Shown here: positions 46,861 to 59,650 of the stretch, piece after piece
Numbering within the stretch: position 1 is the first letter of the stretch
Layout of the letters: each line of letters begins with the position of its first letter
Assembly: GCA_034008185.1 (NCBI GenBank)
Contig: CM067082.1
Location: 84,567,684-84,631,683, forward strand
Length of the DNA stretch: 64,000 nt
Direction of reading: 5' to 3'
DNA from: Gorsachius magnificus
Taxonomy: Eukaryota > Chordata > Aves > Pelecaniformes > Ardeidae
Notes under the pieces: generated by a model
Database searches by the model: none
Seen by the model: the letters and a program-made list of their open reading frames with translations, nothing else
What the model was told of the DNA's origin: nothing
Position numbers and translations under genes: made by a program

Positions 46861-49800
46861 GACCTTGAATCTGATTAGAAATTGGAATGTGTTGCCAGGT
46901 AATCCTGTCTCCTAAACTCAAAGGTATTCCGCAAAGAAAAAGGCTGTGGCATTTTTAGCAATCAAAAAAAAAAAAAAGAAAGACCAGGACAAGTATTGCT
47001 TGGAGTGGACCAATAGAATATTTGGATAACCAAGCTTCTTACAAGGTCTTCGTGCTCCCTCTGCCATGGCTTGCAGGTGGTGATACTGGGGCAAACCAGG
47101 TTTTGCTAACAAACCAGTTGAGAACAAGCTGTTATCTAATCTATAGCTTAATAAAATATTGATGCTTCTAACTATCTTCTCTTTATATATCATTAAATTG
47201 CCTATCATTATTGTATCTGACATCAAAAATGTTCGCAAAACACTGTTTGGTCAGCAGTCGTCTGTGTTTTTCATTATCTTGTATGTTACAGATTCATGTG
47301 CTCATGTGTTCTGTTGCTGTACTCTTTGCACGCAATCACAGCATGGTCACTGTTGAAAATGACTCACCATATTTGAATTTACAGAGGCCCTATGAGAAAA
47401 CCACTGGATATATTTTTAACACGTTTCGTGAGCTCAGTTCAAGAATGGTGTGTTAGTTTAAGATAATTTCTTTTGCGCTTTGTAACATAGGCTTCATACA
47501 TGGTCAGACTTTGCTAGTAGACCTACTCTGGTGCTGCTCTTGCTGTGTGGAAGGGGTTCTGATTTGCTGTGTTTTACAACTTTCTTCTCTTTCACTGATA
47601 CGTAAGTTTAAATAGCCAGTATGTAAATTAAAATAGTTAGCATGACCATTATAGAAGTTTTGATGGTGTACGTAGGGCTGGGGGATTTCAGCGTAAGGAC
47701 TGATAACATAAGAGGGTCTTTATTTTCTTGTCAGTTGGGAATTTGGCTTCGTTGTAAATACAATTTCTTATGAACAGTCTCTGAGAAAGCCCCCACAAAG
47801 GGTGGTTATGATTGCCTAGGGAAGCAGCTTTACTCATCTATTTATCCTGCAAAAAACTCAATTGCCAGGGATATGCTTTCATTTCTCCCTAAGGGATAAT
47901 AAAGGAAAAGAAAACATCTAAACTGAGTGTAAAATATCTAAGCAAATAGCGGAGGAGAAAGGAACAGAAACAGCTTTGAACAGAATGTCTCTTCCTATGT
48001 TAGACTATTACAGGTTTTTTAGACTGTGGGTTTTTTGAATTCAGCTATTCCCTGTTAGCTCACACTTCATTTATGTTTTCCCCCTCTATTCTGCTCACTG
48101 AAATAGTTTATTTCTGTAGCTGAGTGTCCATGATGTTGTGTATTCAGGCCCTTCAGACTGAAAATACTTTCGTACTTCTCTTTCCTTTGACTTAAACAAA
48201 GGCTCTTGTCTGTGAGACATCTGGTTTCTGATCACTGTACCTGCTGTTGTGGGCTCCTTTGTTGTGTCTTATAGCCCTGCACAGTCACATCTGCCTTTGC
48301 ACACTGGCACAATGCGCGTTGTTTGCCCCAACAAAACTATTTTGACATACGTCCCGTTTCTACCATGTATCTGGCATGATTCCCCACATAACTTCCCTGT
48401 GCCCTCTGTCAGTTTTACACCGAATGTAGAAAGTGCCAAAGTATAGCAATATCACGAGGTTTATTGTTGTGGTATTGGTTCGCTTCTGCCTCTGTTGGTT
48501 TGGTCTTGTGGCTTGAATGTATTCTTCTGTCTGTCTTCATTTTAATTAGAGCTCTGCTGGTGCTGTGTGCCAATGAATATAATGCAGATCATTGCTGTAA
48601 GAGCTCAGTTCAGCTTTGTTGCTTTAGTTGATAAAGCAACTGCCCAGTCCCTGCATTGTGGAATAGTAATCTAGAAGATTGGAGCGTGTGCTTAAAATTT
48701 CTGGATGTGCTACTAATTCTTGATTACAGCCCCCCTCCTACTGCAAGCACTATAGCTAATGTATAGCATCACGTTTTTACATAAGAAATGAGCAAAGGGA
48801 GTATTTAATAAAAAGAAATTACATTTGCTGTCTAAGGTCATCTTCCTGCCTTGACTGGTGTGAAGTAACCCTGGAGAGTTCATTGCCAGAGGAGCTTTTC
48901 CTTCTGATATGACTATGGTACATAGTCGCAAAGTGGCATTTTTATTTGTATCATTTATTCTTGCTCCTGTTTTCTTTCATAAATTAAAAGAAGGCAAAAC
49001 CCCCCAGTTTGCAAATAAAGCTGCCTCTGTATCACGAAGGCGATAGCACAGTTACTTTGTCATTGGTTGTACCTCTTCCCAACCCTCATTGCTACCAGGA
49101 TGTCAGCTAGGCTTGTCATATAGCGCTGGTCTGAATCAAGGAAAACTGTGGGCTGAAGATAAAAAAGAAGAAGGAAAGGGAAATGGTTTCCACAAGCTTT
49201 TATTTAATTCTTCTATTTAATTTTAAAATTATTTTTCCTAATATTAAAATTTAAAATGTCAATGTTGATTTTTTTTTTTTCCTTTGGTCTGGTTAAGGAG
49301 AGGAGAAAAAAGAGAATAGTTGGAAAATAAAATCAGAAATGTTATTTAAAGTATAAAGAACTGAGATAAAATGGGCAATGCACATCCATTTATAGTGTGG
49401 AAGTTAATGTATGTACACTGCTGTAAGGTCTAGCCACCTTCTTGTACAATTTGGAGAGCTGGGTGCTGTGACGGGGAGCTGCAGGGAAGAGTTCACATGA
49501 ATAAGAAAGGAGACAAAACCGAGGTCTCATGCCACAATAGTGTCTTGCAGCTATTGTCCTGGCTCTGTGAGTCAGAAGTGACTCTTTTGTATTATGAAAT
49601 ATTTTGAAGCAAAACTACTCTTATATCAAAATATAATTCAAAAGCTAAAGAAAATAAAAGTCACTGTTCAGATAACAAGAAAAGTCGCATATTCTGGAGT
49701 TCAAACAGCTGTGAAGATCTAAGTGTATGAGCCACAGCTTCAGAAATGGAGCAAAACTTCAGTCAAAATATTGCCGTTAAGCTAAAAAAGATATTCTTCT

Positions 49801-50583
49801 GGTCTGTATGTGTGGTGCACCCATTTGCCCTTCAAGTCTATTTTGGGCTGACGATGTGGGCTGTTGAGGGCGAGTGGAGTGCAGGTGGGTACCGCTCGCT
49901 TCCCTCGTGGGTCTGGTCTGCGTGCGCTTACAGTGTACCTCTGGCCATCAACTCTGCGCCCAGAGATCCAGCTTCTGCCAGCAAAACCCCTCTGCTACAG
50001 TGTTCTTGTCGAATACACTCAAATGCACAAAAAGTTTTCTTAAAAGTTAGAAGCACATAAACAGAAATTATTTTGTAGTACCTCATCCAGAAGAAGCATT
50101 ATTATTAGTATTAAAAAATGAAAATTCATTATACGGCATGTTGGAATAAGTAACGGTTTTTGAGTTGTGCAACATGTGCTGCAGTGAGGAAGCATGTTAC
50201 AAGCAGAATGTGACTGATATGACATAAACGATCATCAGTTTTGATGCAATTTAGGGCTTTGCCAGTTACACTTTTGATGAAACACTTGATTCTGAGGATG
50301 TTCTTATGCTGTATAAAAATATTCCCTATTATACAACATAAACTATGCATTGCTGTAGCTCATGTTCCAAAAATGTGTGTCATGTTCCAATCATGACTTT
50401 AAATCATCATGGGAATTCACCAGTTCCTTTGGAAGTTGGTGCTCCAGTAGTAATTCTCTCATGTGTAATTATAAAATTATTCACCTGAAATACATTTGTC
50501 TGTATGATGCCAGAATTTCTGCAAAAAGTTTTCATTTTTAGTGGGGAAAAAATATATTAATATTCTGATCTTTTGGTGTTTTG

Positions 50584-50605
50584 TTTTTTTTTTTAAAAAA
50601 AAAAA
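50584..50605. repeat. T11A11 perfect palindromic block
   Basis: Eleven T are followed directly by eleven A, a self-complementary 22-mer. Confidence 0.9.
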
Positions 50606-51776
50606 GAGTAAGAGAAATGTTTCAATGAAATGATCGGTTGCCCCCAGAAATACCGAACTGGTGTGTCTGTTGCAGATGTATCAAAGTAGCGGTGCCTCTG
50701 GTCACGTTCATGCACCAAGTCCCTCATTTTGTACACAGACTTTTCATGTTTCCGTCTATTTCTCACTTCACTGATTAACTGTACTCACCGCTGTATAATG
50801 CTCTGCCTTAATGTAATGAGTAGTTGTTCCTCTAAGCAAAATTATCCAATATCTGAAAGTATCATTGATATCTGATGTAGAGAACGTCTTTTATATCCTT
50901 GGATTCACAGCGATGTTCTGCTTCTAGTATCTCTGGCACAGGCATCCTAGCTTTTAAGGATTGGTTGCCCCTGTTTAGACAGCGGATGTGTAATTAATAA
51001 TCCATGAAGAAGTCTTCTTCTGTTTCATGTGATCTGTTGAGAACACACGCACATGTTTCAGTTAATATTAATTCCACAGAATAGGAAAATTACTCTTTGG
51101 ATGTCTAACAAAGCTGTTCAACCCCACACCCAATTTCCGTATCAAGATATTTCGGAGGGTTGTTCCCTCCTAAGGTACTGGGCTGTGTTGCTACTCTAGT
51201 TCTTGAAAATCTCTGTCAAGATGCTTTCTCTCTCTTGCAAAGGGCAACATCTGGTGCCTTATTGGCAACCAACGTGCAATGCTATTTCTTTCAATACAAT
51301 TTGCCATCTCTTTGTTTCCTCTCAACCTCACAGAAATTTCAACTGTGTGCCCCATTTTCTTTCTGGGTTTGTTTTTTATTTTGTTTTATTTTATTTCCTG
51401 GAATATTTTAGCAAGTTCTTAAGAGTTTTCTCTGCTTCAGCCATTGGCATAGCATAGAGCTGCCCTGACAATGTGTCCGCAGTCATTTCCTGTTCCAAGT
51501 CCTGCCATATCTCTCATTATATCACTGTGCATAACTCTTGCCAAGAAAAAAGGGTCTCAGGTTGATTTTTCATAGAAAAAACACGGATATATTTATTTGG
51601 TTTGCTACTACAAATATTCTTCCCCTAGGTTGTGACCGGGTGAATTCCAGGCCCATGGAGGCCACTAGAAATCTGGCGCTTGGCTTCAGTGGAGCCAGGA
51701 TTTCCACCCAGGTTTTTGCCTGTTTGGAGAATTAGAACTGACAATGATTGTTGACAAAAACCCTGAAACAGCACTT

Positions 51777-51797
51777 AAAAAAAAAAAAAAAAAAAAA
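51777..51797 (+). repeat. A21 homopolymer
   Basis: Twenty-one consecutive A. No retroposed body with target-site duplication could be seen beside it. Confidence 0.9.
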
Positions 51798-52398
51798 TTC
51801 AGTCACTTCAGCTACCATCAAATAATGACTTTTTCAACACTGTGTGAAAGCAATTCAAACAACTAAGCCTTATGTTTTGCTTGGCTTTTCTTTTAAATCA
51901 TTACCTGTTGTTATTTGTGTGATGATAGGATCAAGGAGTCCTAGCCACAGATAAGAACCTCAGTGTTGTATAAACAGAGAAAGAAAACACAGCCTCCTTC
52001 AGGCTTGCCAAATAAGTGCTCACCAAGAGATGAGGGAACATGGGGAAACACTACTGATCAGTACATTAGGCTGCACGTCAGCACCCTGGGGAGCCTCTTC
52101 TCCGGGCTTTTCTAGGTGTGATGGCAGAGAAGAGCTTTAGGAGGCATTTTGAGGAATATAGAGGAGGTCTTTCAAAACAGGAAGAAAAGAGAAAGGGGTG
52201 TGAAACACCTAGAAAGCTTTTGGGGGAGGCTGGAGTTATGAGCTGTTGCCTTTGATGGCCAAAAGCACAAGGGTGAGGGAAAAGCAAGGCTGGGAAGTGC
52301 AGGGAAGTGTCTGGGAAGCACTAAAGCGGTAACAGCAGGAGCGGTGAGACTGGATGGCCTTTCCTCAGGAGAGGAAGCTATCTTGGTTCAGCTCTCCT

Positions 52399-52495
52399 TT
52401 CATAGAACCATTTAGGTTGGAAAAGACATTTAAGATCATCAAGTCCCAACCGTTTCTTCTCAGTGTGGCTTCTAAACACGTCTCTGGTGTCTCTA
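52399..52495 (-). mobile_element. CR1 LINE 3' end, minus strand
   Basis: TTCATAGAACCATTTAGGTT, then GGAAAAGACATTTAAGATCA and TCAAGTCCCAACCG, is a close match to the reverse complement of the bird CR1 3' end ('catagaatcatttaggttggaaaagacctttaagatcatcaagtccaacc'). The next about 45 bases (ending near GGTGTCTCT) still resemble CR1 ('ccactaaaccatgtccctaagcacc') with more divergence. The copy is strongly 5'-truncated. Confidence 0.82.
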
Positions 52496-54470
52496 GTGTT
52501 GGTTGCATTCACAATATAAAATTCAGAGGCTCAAATTAAACAAATGTCCATATCCAGAAACTTTTCTCACACCATCAGCAAGTACTTTTGAAACTGGATG
52601 TAGCCCAGCTGGAAATAAGATGAGAACAGATTTTCTTGCAAGATTTCTCATACAGACATCTTTTGGCTGGGTTGGAGACGTTTTGAAAGAAGTACTTTTT
52701 CGTGCTATTTTAGCATTTCTTCATCCAGTGAATTGCAGGGGTAATAATTTTAAAAGAGAAAGAGACTGAAACCTAATTGTAAAGCTACAGCAACTGACAC
52801 AATAGAAATATGATAAGCAGATTTTTTTTTTGAAAAAGAGTAATGGGGGTTTCAGACAATCTGCGATATGAATGAAGACTCAAGTAGGCCACTCCTCCAC
52901 TGCAACCCATGGTTCATCCTCATTTAATATACATGGGTCCAAACCAGCTCCCAGCCCTTAAATATTTTTGAACTTCAAGGCTGTTTGAAATCTCCATCTG
53001 CATTATATTTTCCATATGACAAGAGTAGATAGCTCATCTGAAGTAAAATCTAAGAGTACACCAGAATTCAGAAGCACAGAAGTACCTTAGAAGAGCAACA
53101 CAGGAGAGTGTCGTCTTGGTGAAACTAGGACTCAGAACCCCTGCCATCCAACACCAAGCGTATAGCCCAACCTCTGCCTTTATAGCTGCTGAGCGGAGCC
53201 TGTAGTTCAGTGTAGGTGTCTGGAACATGGATTTTGACGTTGAGGCTTGTACCCCCGTCTGTTTGACTGTCACAAGGTAGATCTCCCTTTCTTTTTCATC
53301 TCAAGTTTGCTTCTTTGTCTTCTTGAATCACAGCACCACACTCCTCTGCCTCTGCTCCTTCGGATTTTTATTTCCTGCCTTACTTTTTCTAATCCCATCC
53401 TATCTAAGCACTTTGGTCATGTAGACACTCTTTATTGGACCCTATATTTTTCTGATAGTGGTGGGAAGAGGAGATAAATACTGTTCTTGTGTGTGAACTT
53501 GGGTAAGCGTTATCGTGTGTGTTCTTTTGACTGCAAAGCCATATTTCCTGCTGGCTTTGTTACCCGCAGCAGTATGTAGCTTTCCTTCCTTTGTCCCATT
53601 CAAACTCTTAAAAAAGGATTCAATTCAGAAAGCAGTTATGGGTTCACAATTTCTAAATTTTCCGCTTTCCTTCTTTTTCCTTACTTCACAAGCAGATTTT
53701 TTAACTTTATGAGAATAAACACTTACCCCGGCTTATCTGTGCTGTGCCAGAAGTGCTCAACACACATCTTCGGTTTCCCAACATGAATACTCCTGCCCTT
53801 TCTGACCACCCCAGGTTAAGAGTCAAAAGTGCTGCTTCTGTGTTTATGCAGGAGGGCACTTGATGTTACCGTGGCTAGAACTGGACAAGAAACAGCTTTC
53901 CTGTCCCACGGTTTGGTTGCAAAATCCTGATTTTCATCCCAATTGCGAGCAGTTGGGAATTTTTCCCTTGGACTGTGGACTGACTTTTTCACTATAACTA
54001 CCAGGTAGCTAGGAAGATTTTTTTTTTGAACAAAAGTAACTTTGAACTCAAATTGGCACCTGTTTGAACTTTTAAAAAATAAAACCAAAATATTTTGTTG
54101 CTCTGGAAACTTTTTTGTTAGTATTTTTCAAATTGTGAAATTTATCTGAAGTGATTGTTTCCTGCAAAAAGAAAATCTTATTTATTTTTGACAAATGGGT
54201 GTTTTCTGACTGGGAAAATTGTACCGAGAAATGCCCAAGGGGCTCCTCTACAGGTTTACCAATTTAGAACAGTGACACATTAGAGAGCTGCTTTAACAAC
54301 TAATTTCACTACTCAGTCAATAGTAATAGAGGTTTTAGCTAAAGCCTGATCTGAAACTTACTGTAGTCAGTCACTCTTTGTACTTAATGGACTTCACACC
54401 TGGAAAAATCAAAGCCATTGACAGATATTAGTAGCTTCATGTGCCATCTCTGTGGAGTTCGGTGAATTTT
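52496..54470. other. Unique DNA, no gene seen
   Basis: Single-copy sequence. A minus-strand acceptor-like pyrimidine tract near 53460-53485 is followed by only a short open frame. Nothing else was recognised. Confidence 0.45.
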
Positions 54471-54590
54471 CTCAGTTTTCCAGGTTTGAACCTGAAGCAT
54501 ACCAAAGGGGAAGGGACTTGGCTCAAGGACATCCTGTGGGTCAGTAGTGAGATCCTGAATAGCAGCAGCATCTCATCACTAGAGCTTGAC
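54471..54590 (+). mobile_element. MIR-like SINE relic, plus strand
   Basis: CTCAGTTTTCCAGGTTTGAA, AGGGACTTGGCTCAAGGACA and CAGTAGTGAGATCCTGAATA occur in the order of the MIR segment 'cattttacagatgaggaaactgaggc... aagtgacttgcccaaggtcacac ... cagtggcagagccgggaat'. CATCTCATCACTAGAGCTT then matches the following 'gctctaaccactagacc' portion. Three collinear blocks make this better than a chance match despite the high divergence. Confidence 0.5.
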
Positions 54591-55260
54591 CTTCAGAGCA
54601 CAGGACAGACAATATAGACCAGGACAGTAGCAATAATCATAACGTGCATGGTTTTCATTCGCTTGCGGTTGCAATGGTGAGTGCAAGTTTAGAACACATT
54701 AAGTGCAAGTGGATTAATCTAGTCCTGTGCAATGCTTACTGCTGCTGCAGTTAGTGGGGAACCACGCACATTGGATGATAAAACACAGCTTCAGGGGGAG
54801 CAGCACGGCCTTAGGGATCACCCGCTGCTCTGAAGGCATTTACAAAAGCACTGCTTTTTCCTGTGTGCGTTTCCAACTGCCTGTGCCCAAGGCTGACAAC
54901 AGCCCCAGAGTCTCTGAGTACCTTAAGCCTTTGAGGCACAGTTCTCAGTACCATAATTTCTTTTTGATGGAGAAATAGCATTTAAAACTCCAGAAACCCA
55001 ATAGCTGTCACACAAACTACAGATTGTTACACGTTCTCTGTGAGGTCACATCCTGAGTAGTTGTTCCAGCAAGAACGTATTTCATGGTCCATATTTCACC
55101 TAGATGGGGCTTTTACATTAGACTGGCTCCTACCAAATTTAGTTTGTTATCCTAGACTTTCCTCGAAGGCTGAAATGCATATCCCTGCCCCATCAGCCTC
55201 ACTTAAATTTGCCTTGCAGATCATATATTTGGAAGCTAGGAGAATATAAATATAATTACG
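54591..55260. other. Unique DNA
   Basis: Nothing recognised between two ancient repeat relics. Confidence 0.45.
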
Positions 55261-55322
55261 CTTATTTCAAAATGTTTGCCAGGCCCTTTCTCACAAAGAC
55301 AGTAAGGAGTTTACAGTCTACT
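55261..55322 (+). mobile_element. Possible MIR/L2-type relic
   Basis: GCCAGGCCCTTTCTCACAAA, then GACAGTAAGGAGTTTACAGTC and TA, resembles the amniote repeat segment 'acatagtaagagacagtccctgccccaaagagcttacagtctaa'. The match is short and diverged, so the call is tentative. Confidence 0.35.
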
Positions 55323-58300
55323 GACTAGTTTACAGACTACTATCAGTAAAGATATCAAACCTTTTCAGTCCATGGCTTAAAATTACAGCTGTCTTCTTTC
55401 ACTGCTAGAGCTCCTGATGGCTCAAGCCATCAGTTGTCAGTTGTGACTGTATTTTGCTGTCAGAACCTGAACTAACAACTTCCTTGGTCAATTTAAATGT
55501 TATGCTTTCTGATACATAAGCCGTTCTGGGACATCTTTAATTCTTCCAGTACTACGACTTCTTACTCTGTTCTTGCTCCATTAGACCAATAAGCCACAGA
55601 TTTCCTGATATGTATTTTGTTATTCTGAGCAATATTTGGTTGCCTCCTTTGCCTGTCAGGGGCAGAACTCAACCTTGCTGTGATGCCTTTTTCCCCATAG
55701 ATGCTTTTCCCCTCCTTAAACAGTTTTTTTTCTTGTTATTGTCAATCTAGCTGTAGCACAGCACCTCTGTTGTTTTTCCCGAAGTTTCCCCAAGGCTCTA
55801 ATCATGTTCTTCCACTGTTTTTCCCATGGTCAGAAAATGATGCCTCTGTTGAACTTAATCCCTATTGTAGATCTAGGCAATCTAAACCCTTGCATGTTCT
55901 GATGTAACTCTTGCGTCCTGAAATTAACCCAAATGCAGTTTGAGGGAATACTGTCCTATGAAGTGCTGCATCTGCCCAGACTTGTTGGGCATGATCACGG
56001 CGAGCATTAGCTGGCACAACATCATGAGTTACGGGGCCATCTCTTGCTGTGTTACAACTTAAACTGTCTTACTGCCTTTTGCCCCCAGTCTTTTGTCATC
56101 TATTGATTTTCTCAAGTAGGTCCAATGGGTTCCCTCATTTGGGTACATCTGAGTGCATTGTCAAGGTCTGTTGTGTTCTGCCTTGTAGCTCTTTGCTCCA
56201 GGTGTGAATGAGTCTTACGCAGCATCCAGTTTTTCCCTTCCCAAACACTGTAAGGCTTTTGCAGCCTGGGTTCAGCTGCAGATGCATTATTATTTATTTT
56301 TTTTTTTCCCCTACTTATATTCTCTGTTCAAGAACTGTTGTCTCTCACATTTAATTTTTCCTCTGGAGTATAACAGGCTTTATATTTTTGTAACGTGATT
56401 TCCCTTTTTCTTCTTTCTGTCTGGATTAATTAGAGACAGTAAAAATCTACCAACCAGTTTGGAAACCCACTGTTGTCAGAAACAGGAAGATATTCTGGTT
56501 GCTTTTTTTCCCCTGAAACCTGGGCTCTCAGACTCAAAACAAACAAATTTTTTTTGTACCTCTTCCAGTTCAGTATAATCCCAGAGAGATTCAGCTGCAG
56601 TGGAGGTTCTGGTTGTGCCATTTTCCCACCAGCAAATTGTCTTTTCTCTTCCATACGTATAGCACTCGAAGTCCAGTGAACATGAGGTGCTTAAATTAGG
56701 ACATGGAAGAGATAAGCCCTTTATTCTGTGTCTGGATCCATCTGGCTGCCCGTAACAGGAGCTTGACAGAATACCTAACGGACCCTTCTGGACTATTCAA
56801 AGCATAAAGGCAAAAGCCCCAGTAGCAAAAGGAATGATTAAGCGCCACTCACTGAAGGCATGGAAATCAGTCCAACCGTTGATGGTACCTGTGGAGTAGA
56901 AGTAATTTGGAGATGTCATAAAAAAAAGCTTGCAGGGGTGAGCCATGGAGCTGTGCAGTTAGTGAGGATGTATGGTATTTCAGTTACGACTGAGGCGCCC
57001 TTTAGGAAAATGTATTTAGCTTCATTGGGAAACTCTGCATGTGATCATCGTAGAGTGGAGGTGGGTCTTCCCTAGCCAAGTTTATTGCCTGTCTTGCTCC
57101 CGTGACTGCTTCCTGCCTGGGTGAGGGACGCTCTGCAAGAAGCATCCTTAGGGTGTATGTCAATTTAAAAAAACTCCTGCAGAAGCTTAATGCATGAAAG
57201 AACAGGAAGGACTGACTTGTTGCAGTCCATGGACAGTCCTATGTGACACAGCACTGTGTTGCCTTCTTCGTGTTTTGGGACTGGGCTACCTCTGTGATTC
57301 AATCCACAAAAAAACCACCCTGTAAATTTTGTATCCTGCATAATCCTGAGGCGCTGAGGGGAAGAAAGTGATTTTCTTTGCCCCTTTCCCACCAGTGTCC
57401 TTCTGTTGCTGTGGCTGTTTAACAATAACCTGTGAGTTGCTGCTTTGCATCCCTGCTCCTGAATTTCAGCCTTGGCTGGCTGCGGCCAGGAGTGCAGCAT
57501 GGACGTGGGAAGTAGGGCAAGGCAGACTGGTATGAGAGGGCAAAAAGTGCCATGGCTCAGCCCGTTGTGTGTGAAAGGGAGGTCTAATACCCCTAAAGGG
57601 GATTACACTTTTGAACTACCTCTGGGGTAAGAGCAGCAACACGCTAGCCATCAGATGAGAGATGGACCAGCCAGTTATGTGCTCCCACACCAGCATCAGC
57701 CTCTGAGCAGTCACATGAAATCTCCTACTGGAATTTTTGCACATCTGCCCAGAAGAAACTGAAGATGTGCTTGAGCTCTGTTGATTACCACAATTAAAAC
57801 AGCCCTGGCAGCAAGCAAAACCTGCTCACAGGCTGTCATACTCGTAGCCTCCCCAGTTTGGAAGGACAAGGGATTGTGAGCATAATGTCTTGGGGACATT
57901 AACTTTAAAGAGTTACTCTTAATGTATGACACATCATACAGTTCATTTCTTCACATACCTACACTTGAACATTAACTTCATTGTCATGTGCATAATTACA
58001 TACCTTTGTTTTGGAAGCATCTTATCCATGCCAAATGTCTAGTACCAAAACAGCTCTGGGACTTAGTTCAACACACATCCAATGTAAGAGGCAATCATAT
58101 ATTTATGTTTTCTTTCCTAATCAAATAAAGCTCCGTTTCCCTCATGGGGTGGAGAAAGCGAATTGCTACACAGAGTCTTCTCTCATTCATTTACTCATAT
58201 TGCAAAACTCCCATCAATTAGGCCTCCTGGGGCAGGTGCTTTTCTTTGACTTGCATTGCTGTGTTGCTAAAAGCCCAGTGTAGTGAATAATACGTCAGGG

Positions 58301-59562
58301 ACACAACTCATGACATTCAGACCTTCCTGCTGACTCTTGCTTTGTTCTCCACACCCAGGTCTGGAGAGGGATAGAGTGTGACAAATAGAAAGGCCAGCTC
58401 TGGAAGAAGTGATAAGTGACAAGAACTTATCCAAGAACGAACATTTTGGGAAAACGATTCATTCATAAAAGTATAAATGCTTTAGGAGTTATTCCTGAGT
58501 TTACATAACCATTTCGACACCATCTGTTAAGTGGTTTGTAATTTGCCAATAAAATTTGGCAGAATGAGTAAGTTAACTGCCTGCATGACTCTGGAATATG
58601 GGCAGCTTTGGAGCCCAAGTGAGAAATGGCTGTTGGCTTCTGAAGGATGTTACGTTTATTGTGCTACCAGCCTTCCTAACCTGCAGAGAAATAGACGAGG
58701 TTTCGATCAAGTTAATGTAGAAAAAGCCTGCTTATTTCTTTATTTTGCCACTGAACTTTGTTCCTGCTTCTCTTTTAATGCGCTGGTTTGATCTGTGTTT
58801 TGGTTGAAGATACACCGTACGTGCTTTTCTGTCTATAGGCATGTGAGAGGTGCTCCAGCTAGCACATAGCAGTCATCTGAATGGGAAGTTTAAGACTGAG
58901 AGTGGAGTGCCGTGAGGCATGGGATGAAGCTTTCCCCCCAGGTTGATGAAAGGCCCACCCTCGACTCCTGATGGAACGCTGCAACTCTCCTGGAAAGGAG
59001 AGCGGAGGAGATCAAAGGCAAAATACAGCCAAAGAACAAAACTTAACAAAGATTCCTCACCCTGCCTAATTATCACATCACACTTCCAGCCAACATGCGA
59101 GGCTGCTGGTGCCAGCTGTGAAAAAGGCAATTAATAACTTTAAACCGAGCCCAGCTTCAGGCTGAGGATGAGAAGCTGTGAAGAGGTATGCGCAGGTAAT
59201 AGGCCCGCTGTTTTCATCCCTTGGTGCCGCACACCGGTTGTTTCATGGTGCTGTAGTAGCGGTGCCAGAAAGTGCCTTTGAGAGACTTTAAGAAACCTGA
59301 TGAAATCTAGACAGATTTTAAAAGGTCTCTGTTGGTCCTAAAAAGGTAGCGATGGCATTTCAAGAGGACAACGCAAGCACGGCTCACATCATCCAGGCTG
59401 GAGTGCTGGGCTGCCAGTGCTGTGAGGGGAGTAGCAAGGGTGTTGAGTTCTGCTGTCCTGAGGTGAATTTCCCAAAGGCAACATGGTTCTTTACCAACAC
59501 AAACAATGCTCTGGCTTCTTTCAAAGGACCTTAAAGACTTTCTAAACAGTCCTGGCTGAATC
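55323..59562. other. Unique DNA, no gene seen
   Basis: Single-copy sequence. The minus frame at 57165-57500 (111 codons) and plus frame at 58531-58791 have no splice context or family resemblance. No repeat was recognised. Confidence 0.45.
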
Positions 59563-59650
59563 GCTGCAGCAGCAGGTGAGGTAAACTTTGTAAACAGTGC
59601 TATCTCCATTTTAGAGGTGAGAAAACTAAAGCCCGGGAGGCAAAATGGAT
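59563..59650 (+). mobile_element. MIR-like SINE relic, plus strand
   Basis: GCAGCAGCAGGTGAGGTAAA, then GTGCTATCTCCATTTTAGAG and GTGAGAAAACTAAAGCCCGG, matches in order the MIR stretch 'acaaccctatgaggtaggta ... attatctccattttacagatgaggaaactgaggcccagagagg'. The TATCTCCATTTTA core is essentially intact. Confidence 0.55.

Larger units (their letters stand above)
46861..52398. other. Unique DNA, no gene seen
   Basis: AT-rich single-copy sequence with a T11A11 block at 50584-50605 and an A21 run at 51777-51797. A strong minus-strand acceptor at 49153 precedes a short open frame (see findings). No repeat family was recognised before the CR1 fragment. Confidence 0.45.

Noticed and set aside
53440..53500. 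Minus-strand acceptor followed by a short frame
   Set aside because: Open for about 15 codons only; pyrimidine-rich acceptors of this kind are common by chance.
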